DNA of 64,000 bases, from NCBI GenBank assembly GCA_037178625.1, contig CM074130.1, positions 620,001-684,000 on the forward strand. The letters are read 5' to 3'. Under the pieces are notes generated by a model that did no database searches, was not told the DNA's origin, and saw nothing but the letters and a program-made list of their open reading frames with translations. Both the position numbers and the translations under genes were made by a program. Of the stretch, positions 54,301 to 62,877 are shown one piece after another (positions within the stretch are counted from its first letter, which is position 1; each line of letters opens with the position of its first letter). The stretch is from Skeletonema tropicum (lineage: Eukaryota > Bacillariophyta > Thalassiosirophyceae > Thalassiosirales > Thalassiosiraceae).

Positions 54301-57300
54301 GAACGGCCACTGGATGAACTGATCGAAAGGATGAAATTGAGCTCTACGATGTGGAATGAGGTCGTACGATATTCAGGCCAATCACTTGCCTACCACAAAT
54401 GTGCGTGGCAGGCATTAGCGTGGCAAGTGGTACGAGGGGAACTAAAACCAATCATGGCAATAGATGAAACAATCCTCCTGGAGGATCATAAAGGTGCCAA
54501 GTCAGTGATACAGTTTAAGTCACCAAATCAACCGAATAAAGGGTTGGGATACCACTTGTGCCCCGATGGGAACCAGAAGCAAGAGTACGAGGTCATCATG
54601 GAGAAATTGAGGAGAATTTCCAAGTCTACGTCTTTGGGATTCTTGACAGCAAGTGAGACGAAGCAACTACTCTACCAACGATTGATGCCAACATTGGATT
54701 ACGTCCTCCACTTGACGTCATTCAGTAAGAAACAATGCAAAAAGATGGATACAATTGTACGGAATAACTTCCTCCCATATATGCACTTTAATAGGAACTC
54801 ACCAGAAGCAGTGCTCCGAGGTCCTATGGAGCAAGGAGGGATGGAAATCCCAGACATGTATTCGAGGCAAACTGAATTGCAGTCAGAGTATGTTGTCAAG
54901 CAGCTCCGAAATGGGAAGACATTGGCGGAGGATTTTCTCTTCACATTGGATGAATTGCAACTGCAGTCAGGCCTGATAACACCATTGTTTGAGTACAAAG
55001 AAAGGCTGACATATATGGACAATGGACTACTAGTGAGCTTGAAAAATCGATTAGCTGAGATAGATGCTACGATATGGATGGAAGATGCCACAATCCCAGC
55101 ACTGCAGAGGGAAGGCGATCAATCAATTATGGAAGCATTTATTCGACGGAAAATAAAGCCATCGATATTGAGAAAGCTCAATGCAGTCCGTATCTATATG
55201 CGAGTGATCACATTAGCAGACCTAGTGGTTGAGAATGGAGAATATATCGGAAATACAACGCTGGGGGGCAATTTTGTAGCGGGATCTGATTGGAGATGGC
55301 CGCAAATTCCATGCCCTCCGAAGAAGTGGTTCTCCTTGTTTCGTAGGTGTATACGAGAAACATTCTGCAATAGATTGGATAGTCGCCACCACCACACCAA
55401 TTCAATGGAACTTGACATACCACTTGGAAAGTGGTTTCCGGTGAAACGGAACACATGGTATGACTGCTACCGAGGTAAGGGGGTGATCTACAAACGAGGA
55501 GAGACAGCCACTGGTGAAAGCTTTATTCAGAAGCTAACAGAACAACCAGTGCAAAGTGGGTTCTACAAATATGAATGTGACGTCAACGCTATACCGCTAG
55601 AGTGTTATCCGATGAAAATGACAGAGGTAGATGAGGGTGTATGGACTCGCCGTCCGTATCAGATGGCACAACAGCAACAGCAGGAAGCTAAGCCTCCGGG
55701 ATACGTGACCGAAAATACACACCTACCAGGCACGGAAATGAAGCCAAAGAAGACAGGTAGTGATGGTTCTGTCCTTCGAGTGCACAATGTGGCAGCGGCA
55801 GCATGGATTATCCCAACTAATCAAAACGAGTATGTCAAGGCATGTTTTTTGATGACAAACGTCAGCTCAGTAAACTCGTACCGAGCTGAATTGGAAGGGT
55901 TGTATCGAGCGCTGTATCACATACAATATCTTGGCATAGAATTGGGGCCAGACGACGATATTACTCAATGGTTTGATAATGAGTCAGGTGCTTTTACGAG
56001 TAATCGGCCAATGAAGACAGGACGGGACACAATACAACCTGAAGGAGATCTTTTGATGGCAATACAGCATCTACGGCAGAAGTTACCATTTGGAGTAATT
56101 AGTCAGCACGTCCGGGGACACCAAGATACGGCCAAAAAGAAGACGGAACCGGACGAAAGTGACTGCGATTCATTAGAAACCACGGAAAGCGCATTGGGAA
56201 AAGAGAAAGACTTGGATGGATTGGATGACAACGCTATGATCAACATTGCGTGCAACGAATTAGCGGGAGAAACAACGGCAGCAGCAGCCATTGAGAATCC
56301 CATCCAACTACCACCTGAGCAAGAAATATTACAGATGCCGTATGAGGGATCAAAAGCAGTTTTACGAATAGGGAATAAGTGGATCACAGCTGGGATGCGA
56401 AGCCACGTCAACAAAGCGCGTCGTGAACCAATCCTCCGGAAATATATCAAGCGAAGACACGGATGGACGGACGAGCAATATGACAATGTGTATTGGATGA
56501 CGATAGGGGAAGTGAGACGGAAAAGTACCCTTAGCCAGCAGCGATTTACCTGCAAACTAATGCATGGCCTCCTCCCAGTGAATCACGTGAAGCAACATGA
56601 AACGCAAGTATCGCAGTGTCCGAACTGTCGGCAGTGTGATGACGAAACAATAGCACACGTGTTTCAATGTTCCCACCCGGATATGGCTGCGAAACGTGCT
56701 GCAATTATAGCAGCACTCCGGAAGAAAGGACTCCGGAAAATATCACGAAAAATACTACTCAGAGTGGCAAACTTGGTAGAACAATATGCAAACGGGGGCG
56801 AGATTCGAACCACATCAGAAGACCCGAGGATCCAGGAAGCACTGGAAGCACAACGTGACCTCGGGTGGGATGACTTCTTCAGAGGATATCTGGTAAAAGA
56901 ATGGTATCAAGCATTGGAGAGTACTCATCATGGGGACGCCCACCAGCAGTTTTATCAACTCCAAAAATTGATCTGGTATGAAGTTGCACTACCGCAGTGG
57001 CATGAGCGAAACAGACTAGCTCATGGAACTCAGTCATTTGACAAGCAAATAGAGAGTGCACATTTAGCAGAGCAATTGGTATGGTACAGTCAACATCGAG
57101 AGGAGATGCCGCCAGGCTTTCACCAACGGTGGGCAAATCATAGTATTGACGAAATAAGCAATATGGATTTGGCTACTAGGCGAATGTGGGTGCATCACCT
57201 CAAGATAGGCAGGCAAGCGGTCGAGATGCGAGCAGAACAGCGGAAGAAAAGTCAACGAACTTTATCGTTCTACTTAAATGCATTTGGCCCACCATTACCG

Positions 57301-57426
57301 CCACCTCAGCGGCAACGTGTGGCTGATGAAGCCGAGGAACACGCAAATAGAGTAGTATTGTATCGTGAGGAGGGACAGCCGACAATAGACGCAGTCCTCA
57401 ATGAACTCGAGGAATCGACGACGTAA
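51382..57426 (+). CDS. Retrotransposon ORF2 polyprotein: APE endonuclease, reverse transcriptase, RNase H, zinc finger (2014 aa)
   Basis: A single uninterrupted frame. The amino-terminal apurinic-like endonuclease has FGFQNINSIK, YVETNR (catalytic Glu), VMMDANG, RLDYILMD and SDHSMAWVDF. The reverse transcriptase has LYYDCIACYDRM (first catalytic Asp, D848), GEIQGKADNPALF, and SYVDDNDG (YVDD at 959-962). RNase H begins GSDGSV (D1461), followed by YRAELEG, WFDNESG and HVRGHQD. A C-terminal finger reads CPNCRQC...HVFQCSH. It nicks target DNA and reverse-transcribes the element RNA at the nick. At 2014 residues it is long for the class, with a large region between endonuclease and RT. All catalytic residues that can be recognised are present, so it may be active. 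Confidence 0.93.
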   Translation: MSRGTQDVLRPVQNLEASGDTIQLRQNEDGVVRFGFQNINSIKVLRTNTLPNEIEVVHDLGIDICGYVETNRPWTSNNKGIFDMNMRRMFQNMANTQYASLPPIDHRIKYQPGGVLQTITGHVTGRVRHQGSDKYGRFAWHILQGSRDEGIVVITAYRVCQSSNAGPNTAYTHQQSAMMKDGVVNPRPRKQILNDLTKLIEEKRSKGYRPIVMMDANGSTFSDKEFREFQQNAVLEDPFYSKFEEMPRTYNRGTKRLDYILMDAGLQHAVRHIGYLGSHEAVHSDHSMAWVDFDEKLLFRGLINRPPNAINRQFTLHQEDKVEKFMDELRKGMEDKNIQLKVPILVAKFHEEGCTTEAKRAYNALDKEYTDIIRATLKKTSRRRYGYFRSPELTLAGQKVLLYKAMLDCQRRRAPPSVGLTKLAARLGYDLTSNYEQMKVKDLKVKVREARKELWEIQKDCAEKRIGWLEVQAQSSARKDGGNWEAKMNAMIRTTRAASTNRKLSILTKGQRVGLDRIDVPSHEWLYSEDMEELYHYDKGVFETHAVIQQTSQGKPIMEKEFYAHHSLKVPDKNAYPVKVIVRENGTNETLKIDEIIDKSPFQWEAITSQTAIEGKILQRNKRHLQQVAMEGGPSTQPPVQQLISAEGTEEVKQILEGNYRVVDPTTNEEMEISDTLAAWMSQLKQTEKEVAMEETVGSITSAQLQEAFRKAKEKTASNGDLHYTVWKAMVADNEFADWLSIMISLPFIYGFAPERWKSMTDVMLEKKKGNRQINQLRIIGLLEADFNTALKFFAREFSKKMESTGELSDEQWGSRKDRNSIDAAMIKLLTFEAARAKKSTIGMLYYDCIACYDRMQPSLSNIEMAKRNFSDGILRARAEALRGMKRNVRTGLGVSNDIYSEEPGDYQISGEIQGKADNPALFTACSSGILKTHAELAPGLELHGCFGERMMKRHNVSYVDDNDGNVSADYDSERPLDELIERMKLSSTMWNEVVRYSGQSLAYHKCAWQALAWQVVRGELKPIMAIDETILLEDHKGAKSVIQFKSPNQPNKGLGYHLCPDGNQKQEYEVIMEKLRRISKSTSLGFLTASETKQLLYQRLMPTLDYVLHLTSFSKKQCKKMDTIVRNNFLPYMHFNRNSPEAVLRGPMEQGGMEIPDMYSRQTELQSEYVVKQLRNGKTLAEDFLFTLDELQLQSGLITPLFEYKERLTYMDNGLLVSLKNRLAEIDATIWMEDATIPALQREGDQSIMEAFIRRKIKPSILRKLNAVRIYMRVITLADLVVENGEYIGNTTLGGNFVAGSDWRWPQIPCPPKKWFSLFRRCIRETFCNRLDSRHHHTNSMELDIPLGKWFPVKRNTWYDCYRGKGVIYKRGETATGESFIQKLTEQPVQSGFYKYECDVNAIPLECYPMKMTEVDEGVWTRRPYQMAQQQQQEAKPPGYVTENTHLPGTEMKPKKTGSDGSVLRVHNVAAAAWIIPTNQNEYVKACFLMTNVSSVNSYRAELEGLYRALYHIQYLGIELGPDDDITQWFDNESGAFTSNRPMKTGRDTIQPEGDLLMAIQHLRQKLPFGVISQHVRGHQDTAKKKTEPDESDCDSLETTESALGKEKDLDGLDDNAMINIACNELAGETTAAAAIENPIQLPPEQEILQMPYEGSKAVLRIGNKWITAGMRSHVNKARREPILRKYIKRRHGWTDEQYDNVYWMTIGEVRRKSTLSQQRFTCKLMHGLLPVNHVKQHETQVSQCPNCRQCDDETIAHVFQCSHPDMAAKRAAIIAALRKKGLRKISRKILLRVANLVEQYANGGEIRTTSEDPRIQEALEAQRDLGWDDFFRGYLVKEWYQALESTHHGDAHQQFYQLQKLIWYEVALPQWHERNRLAHGTQSFDKQIESAHLAEQLVWYSQHREEMPPGFHQRWANHSIDEISNMDLATRRMWVHHLKIGRQAVEMRAEQRKKSQRTLSFYLNAFGPPLPPPQRQRVADEAEEHANRVVLYREEGQPTIDAVLNELEESTT

Positions 57427-57630
57427 ACAACCGTATGGTTGAACTAATCCTGGCCAGGAGACTATTTAGGTCTTCTGGCTTGGAGTGCGATCTGAGAAAC
57501 AGTTGTGGAGGCAGTATAGAGTACTATCAATGCTACCGACACAGCACACATGTTGGTTAGTCATAATTTCGCCCCTAGAGGGCTAATCAGACGTACTTTA
57601 AAATTTCTGTTATATTATTATTATTATTAT

Positions 57631-57662
57631 CACGGTCACTGTTATTGTAGATTCTTGGTTGG
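57631..57662. repeat. Right target-site duplication, 32 bp
   Basis: Identical to 49874-49905. It follows directly on the TTA tail of the retrotransposon. Confidence 0.93.
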
Positions 57663-58129
57663 CCCTTCGCATCTTCAGAACAGCCTCAACAGATGTGGGG
57701 TACGTCACTCCCAAGACCACACCTGCAGCATGTAAAAAGCACTTGTGCTGGAGCTTCCCAAGGCCAAGGCTTGTGTAGTACGGCTTTTGGTACTTATAGC
57801 TTGGATAGCTCAGGACACCATTTTTTTCTTTGTTATTCGCCGCTGGCATCCCGAGAAGTGGCAACAGGTGACATGATAAAACTCCATTGATCTATGCCCG
57901 ATCGACCCGCATTATCTTGCACATCATTGAGTTGTAGCCGAGTCGTCATCGAATCTAGAGTGTAATGAAACCACTTAGCTCCTCTCATCCAATTCACTCT
58001 CAGATACTCAACAAACAAACAGGCTACGGCCATCCCGGCAGATTGTGTCATCCAGCCAGTGCGCCGCAGGTCTATTTGACAACAAGAAGAGAACGATTGG
58101 AGATTAAAGAAGTGCAATAGTGGAAGCAC
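57631..58129 (-). pseudogene. 5' part of the minus-strand gene interrupted by the retrotransposon
   Basis: Two overlapping open minus-strand frames. 58129-57833 contains GWMTQSAGMAVACLFVEYLR and RLQLNDVQDNAGRSGIDQW. 57864-57631 contains YTSLGLGKLQHKCFLHAAG and TYPTSVEAVLKMRRANQEST. The second runs through the target-site duplication and continues, in frame, at 49873-49814. A frame change or small intron near 57840 joins the first to the second. The family is not recognised. The frame has coding character, but it could itself belong to an older repeat. Confidence 0.5.
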
Positions 58130-58714
58130 AAAGACCTTATGATATCATCTACAATGGTGTGTCTCCGTTACTAATATATGCATAACCAACTTAAGACTTG
58201 TGTTAAAATTCGACAGCGCGCTATCCTATCACCTGTTGCGTACCACCTTAAATTAAGTGGCCAGACATGCGCATCTCTGTCTCTGTAGGACGATCACAAG
58301 GAACTACCTATTTATTGGCTCATGGCTCCGCAGAGCGCGGCCACGGGCCACATAGTAATGAAAATCTTCTCTATGTTCACTTTGTCAATGAAAGACGCTG
58401 TCTTAACTTAACTCGTACGTGTCTACCCACGTAGCAAACGATCCTCCTCCAAAGCCAAAGCGATGGACAGTCAAATTATCATGTTCATCATCTAATCTAG
58501 TGGAATTTCAAGATGATAGATATCGGAATAATCGAGGACGAGGCTTTCCTAAGGATCTGTCCAAACAGCATTAGTCGGCAAGTTACAGTTCAGTGGCTTC
58601 CTCTCTAGCTGTAGAGAGCGGCCCATTCGGCAGCCATGGCGGCCACGGTTTTTGTGTGATATTTAGTTTGATGTGACCAATACCAGACCAACACTTACCT
58701 TTCATGTAAAGAAA
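58130..58714. other. Intergenic, no gene seen
   Basis: No frame, RNA or repeat could be supported between the interrupted gene and the palindromic minisatellite. Confidence 0.4.
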
Positions 58715-59011
58715 GTTTCACAAAAGTTGCAGATTTCATACAAGTTTGTTGCAGATTTCATACAAGTTTCACACATGTTGCACACATGTTTCAAAGTTTG
58801 AAACATGTGTGCAACATGTGTGCAACATGTGTGCAACATGTGTGAAACATGTGTGCAACATGTGTGCAACATGTGTGAAAGTTGCAGATTTCACACAAGT
58901 TTCACACATGTTGCACACATGTTTCAAAGTTTGAAACATGTGTGAAACTTGTGTGCAACATGTGTGAAACATGTGTGAAACTTGTATGAAATCTGCAACT
59001 TTTTGTGAAAC
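58715..59011. repeat. Palindromic minisatellite built from an 11-bp word
   Basis: The ends 58715-58747 and 58978-59011 are inverted repeats (gtttcacaaaagttgcag...) differing by one extra A. The interior consists of tandem 11-bp words (caacatgtgtg, aaacatgtgtg) on one strand and their reverse complements on the other. They turn around at two perfect odd palindromes centred near 58796 and 58929 (tttcaaagtttgaaa core). The whole 297 bp can fold on itself. Apparent ORFs in both strands are by-products of the repeats. Confidence 0.9.
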
Positions 59012-59050
59012 ATTTGAATCTCAGTTCAGTCTCCAACTTAAATTTCAGTA

Positions 59051-59414
59051 AGGGTGGTCAATGTTTTTTTCTGAATCTGAATCTGAAACGTTGGCCTTAG
59101 GAATTAGTATGTCTACGTACAGGGGGCTGGATTTGGCTTTGAGTGTGGTTGAGTGCCACTTATTTTTTAATCGTTGTTTTGGTGCCGCTTTGGTTAGGGT
59201 TATTTGAGTTTCTCCGAAATTAAACGTTTCAAATCAGAGCCAAAAACGCCACTTATTCTGAATCTGAAACGTTGACGTTCCTCCATGATGTGTTGCAAAT
59301 GTCACATCTTCAACAATTTTGATGCCGGATGATCGCGGATTGGAAAGAGGCATAAGTAAATCAGGAAGGTGAACGTTTCAGATTCAGATTCAGATAAAAA
59401 ACATTGACCACCCT
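59051..59414. mobile_element. MITE-like element, 364 bp, TA-flanked
   Basis: The termini agggtggtcaatg and cattgaccaccct are part of ~42-bp inverted repeats, with one or two differences, that include a doubled ctgaat unit. TA flanks both sides (59049-59050, 59415-59416). The interior repeats ctgaatctgaaacgttg and ccacttatt words. There is no ORF. Its ends differ from those of the CAGT-type elements, so it is a separate family. Confidence 0.78.
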
Positions 59415-59504
59415 TAGTGTCCCGATGACCGATGCATGACGTAAATCGATAATACTCCTCTCTCGATATATTATTAGATAAGTACTTCTACTTATGCAAC
59501 AACA

Positions 59505-60308
59505 ATGGCTCCATTTGCAGCGACGGCAGCATTTATCGCAGTGAATCAGGGAGGATTAATATTACTAGAGGGCAGCTTTGGAAGCAGCTACTCAAGAGGA
59601 GGCGTTGCTGCGATAGCGAAACGAAGATTTTGGTTTCCAACAAAAATATCAGCCCCAAAAAAAACATGTCGAAATAATCACAACATTTTATACGCTGCCG
59701 ACGAGGATGACACCCTCCCTCATGACGACAAGGTAGTAGAAAACGTGGCGAAACCATCATCACCACTAGCAATGGCTGCAGCTGATTGGTTGGAAGAGGA
59801 GGAAGATGAACTAGCAATGTATTGGGATCGATACGACGTTGCAAAGAAAAATAGTGATAGCAATAAGGAACAACCACAATCAGTGACACCAGCACAACCA
59901 CTCCAACCTGACAAAGATGAGGATACCACCACCGAAGAACGCCTCGATAGATATTTCCAAAGTAGAAATATCGACAGGGGGATGGAACGTCAACATTCTT
60001 CTCATATCAAACAAGCAATTGAAAAGAGTAAAAAAGCCTCCTCTGCAGATGAGGCAATCCAACTCCTCACACCCATACGACAATACTTACAATATAATAC
60101 GAAATTGGGTGGCAATGCCTTCTTTGAACTAGCGCAGGCATTGGATGCCAATGATCAAGTGGACGAGGCAACTGATATTTATGAACAATTGGCATCTAGT
60201 CCTCATGCGGAAATAAGGAGAAAGTCGAGAGAATTGTTGACAATGGGATCATCGCGGCGGAAGCGTACGTACAATAAAAGTGTGTGGAATTGGTTTTGGG
60301 ATGTTTAA
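59505..60308 (+). CDS. Conserved-looking helical-repeat (TPR-like) protein, 267 aa
   Basis: The ATG at 59505 (acaATGgct) is well placed. The first ~60 residues are Ala/Ser/Arg-rich with a mild hydrophobic stretch and AAIAKRRFWFPTK, possibly an organelle presequence (weak). A disordered acidic/Gln-rich middle follows. The end (about 175-250) forms paired helices typical of tetratricopeptide-like repeats (ADEAIQLLTPIRQYL; NAFFELAQALDANDQVDEAT, then IYEQLASSP). No enzyme motif is seen. A scaffold or assembly role, perhaps in the plastid, is inferred only from shape. Confidence 0.7.
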   Translation: MAPFAATAAFIAVNQGGLILLEGSFGSSYSRGGVAAIAKRRFWFPTKISAPKKTCRNNHNILYAADEDDTLPHDDKVVENVAKPSSPLAMAAADWLEEEEDELAMYWDRYDVAKKNSDSNKEQPQSVTPAQPLQPDKDEDTTTEERLDRYFQSRNIDRGMERQHSSHIKQAIEKSKKASSADEAIQLLTPIRQYLQYNTKLGGNAFFELAQALDANDQVDEATDIYEQLASSPHAEIRRKSRELLTMGSSRRKRTYNKSVWNWFWDV

Positions 60309-60398
60309 CGCTAACGTTATATAGGATGGGATAACAACAATACTCTGGATATGTAAATATTCATTCAATTCCTTCGTGAATGAGTACGATTTCTGATC

Positions 60399-62190
60399 TT
60401 AGGCAAGGTCAAGAGAGCTAAAACCATTTGGCCCAATGATCTTTTGATAATGAGAATTCTTGATGAATGGTTCTAATCGCTTCTCGGAATCTGGATAGGT
60501 AATCCTTGCTGTGATTGCCACACGATATCCTCGACGAGGGTCGGACGAAACGATGGGTTCATCCTCGTCTTTTTCATCCTTGGAAAAGAGAGGAGTGTGA
60601 AAAATGCCATGCTGTGCATGTCCCTGTAGTCCAGCTCGTTGAACGTGGATCATTCCATGAGTCGTTCGAATTCCACGGGCTGCCAGGTACAATGAATCAC
60701 CTTTAGGTTTGAAGTTGAGTAATGGCTTCCAAAGAACAAGCTCTTTTCCATTGTCAATCTCAGGGAGTTGGTAGTAAACAGTTGTAACAACGGGTTGATT
60801 CCGAATCATTGGCTCGTTCTTGGGCTTCAATGAAGTAATCGTATCTTGATGATAATGAAATCCAGATCTACGTAAATTCAACCCGAAAATGATCGTGTTG
60901 AAGCCTGGTTTGGGAGGTTTTTCGATGTGTATCATTTCGTAGACAAGATTGTGTCCGTGGCAAATCTTTTCAGTGAGCGGAGTGTGAGGTGAACCCTTGA
61001 TTAGTTTGAGCTTTCCTTCTTCTTGTCCTAGAACATATGGTCCGCCGAAGGAGCGGATGAATGCGTCTGATGCAATGGGTTGAGTCAAGATAGGTGATAG
61101 GTAAGAGTAAGAGACATGATGCAAGAAAGACCCTCTACTGTTCCGTGATTATACGCACCTGCTCCACGATGGCTCCAGAATTTTTCCGATTTCATCAATT
61201 CACGCATATTCTCGAGAGTCTCATCACTCCAAACATTAGTCACTCCGTGTACAGCGTCATCTAATACACCGCTCGCACGTGCCTTTTGATCACGCGACAT
61301 GGAAAGCTTGGGTAGCAAATCAATTGCACCCTGAACGTTCCACTGTGATGGTGGCTTCAACCCCGCATTCTCTTGCCACCATGCCTCATCATGTGCTGTG
61401 TCCAACACTCATTTTCTCCAGTATCGCCGGATCTGGTGGCCAACTAGCTGCCGATCCATCCTCATTCTTTTTCCATGGTAAGTTAGGCTGCTGACAAATA
61501 TCAATGGTGCACGTTGCTGCCGTTTCGGAATCCTGCGTGGTAATACCCGATGCATATTCTTTCACAGCTGCTTCATCAATGATACTACTCCGCTTGGCAT
61601 GTTTTGGTCTTGTCCGTCATTGAAGAAATGCGATGGAACAGTGTTTCAAAGTCATCTCTCTTGTCTTCATTTAGCAGTGTAACATTCACTGTAATGGATA
61701 ATGTTGCATCTGTTTGATCTTTAACAAGTCCATATTCCACCTTGATGATATTTTCATCTATTAGACTGGCAAGAATTGCCGCCTGCTCCCTGGCAACGTG
61801 GCCAACTTGCTGCTTCTGCGTCCCATTGTAGGCAGCGATGGCATTTTCATCATGTTCATTATCTGGTTGTCTCTGAAGCATGATTGTGGATTCATTATCA
61901 ATAGATTGGACATTTTCTTTGTAGAATTGCAGACCTCTTACTGTCAGATTGATGACGAAGGATGTTTGATCTTGTGAGAAAACGTGCCGGTCTGAGAATG
62001 GAAGTGCAGTATCTTTTGCTCCGACCGAGTGCTGCTTACGGGTATTTGAGCCATTTCCCTCGTCATTGCTACGCCTAGCTGCTGCTACCGTGTTGTCATT
62101 GTTGTCTTCATCCATGAATTCACGTGCTGTCAAGAAACCAAAGCCGCCGAATGACTTGCGCTTCTTGCTGCTGTTTTTGCCGCTGGACAT
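60399..62190 (-). CDS. HIRAN-domain plus AlkB-like 2OG-Fe(II) oxygenase gene (intron, two frame breaks)
   Basis: ATG at 62190. The first part, down to 61585, has a basic start and a HIRAN domain (FVINLTVRGLQFYKEN; LQRQPDNEHDENAIAAYN; VGHVAREQAAILASL). Near 61600 the frame changes and sense continues (HAKRSSIIDEAAVKEYASG, then WPPDPAILEKM). Near 61410 it changes again (LDTAHDEAWWQENAG). A 92-bp intron (61067-61158, gtgcgt...catcag) leads to the last exon, which ends at 60399. That exon has the iron ligands HQD in SGFHYHQDTITSL, a later His (GMIHVQRAG or QHGIFH) and GYRVAITARI (2OG-binding Arg). HIRAN binds DNA ends or single strands; AlkB-like oxygenases remove alkyl groups. A role in DNA or RNA repair is inferred. 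The frame breaks may be assembly errors. Confidence 0.65.
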
Positions 62191-62877
62191 TTTTCCGTGT
62201 GTGGTGTACTGTTTTATCTATTCGGCCGGAACGCCGCCGAGACCGCAGCGCCGCGAGCTTATGTTGGAGCAAGTCGTGTTAGACTATTATCTTAGTGACC
62301 TCGACGGCAGGGCACCCTTTCATTCTTTGACCTAAGGCCGAAGGCAACAACTTCTGGTATCGTTGCTTCTGCTATCTGCTACTTAGCTAGTTTTTTGCGT
62401 TGATTTTTGCTCTTGGCTCTTGTGACACACCGGTTGTCCCATCTGATGACGACTCCCATTTAAAGTATTTCCCGCACATCGCAGGACGAGGACCAAATAC
62501 AGAAATGCAAGTAAAGTTTACTGTTAAGGAGTGTGAGCAGCGCTTAGTCGAGCGTATCACGGCCGACGAAGAGAGCCGTGTTGCAAAGCCATGGTTGATG
62601 GTGATGGGGAAAATTTTGGAGTTTGTTGCATTGAGAGAATAAGCGAAGGTGGACAGTGGTCAAACAAATTACGTCACGACCGATGTCACATTCCACAACG
62701 TAAATAGATAATTATTTATTGATTGATGGCATTGGGGGCATGCATTATATCGAGGTGACGTACAATACTGCCAGAGTTGCAAACCGAAGGCCCTCTCAGA
62801 AGGCAAGAGTGACAACAGTTTGAAGAGAAATGTAGGTTCAAAAAGATGCTAAGAAGTTTTTATGAGAAATACTTGAC
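62191..62877. other. Intergenic with one small uncertain frame
   Basis: A plus-strand frame at 62400-62642 starts with TTG (first ATG at 62505) and reads codingly (TVKECEQRLVERITADEESR) without a recognised family. It may be a gene remnant. No other feature is seen. Confidence 0.3.

Larger units (their letters stand above)
49906..57630 (+). mobile_element. Complete non-LTR (LINE-type) retrotransposon, 7.7 kb
   Basis: The borders are set by a perfect 32-bp target-site duplication (49874-49905, 57631-57662). A short 5' leader (about 93 bp) is followed by ORF1 in two frames (49999-50448 and 50346-51389), ORF2 (51382-57426), a ~185-bp 3' region and a simple TTA-repeat tail (57611-57630). There are no LTRs. 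APE endonuclease, reverse transcriptase and RNase H in that order place it in an I-like/APE group of LINEs (inference). The TTA tail instead of poly(A) is also seen in I-type elements. An intact ORF2 and perfect duplications argue for recent insertion. Confidence 0.95.

Noticed and set aside
49906..57630. LTR retrotransposon or viral origin for the reverse transcriptase
   Set aside because: No long terminal repeats, protease or integrase are present. The APE endonuclease, simple-repeat tail and long target duplication identify a non-LTR element.
58746..58972. Cys/His-rich frames on both strands (CNMCATCV-type repeats) that resemble zinc fingers
   Set aside because: They are translations of the 11-bp minisatellite, lack regular finger spacing, and have no start context.
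58715..59011. CRISPR-like impression from regularly repeated short words
   Set aside because: The words are 11 bp, directly adjacent, and inverted about two centres with no unique spacers. The setting is a eukaryotic genome.
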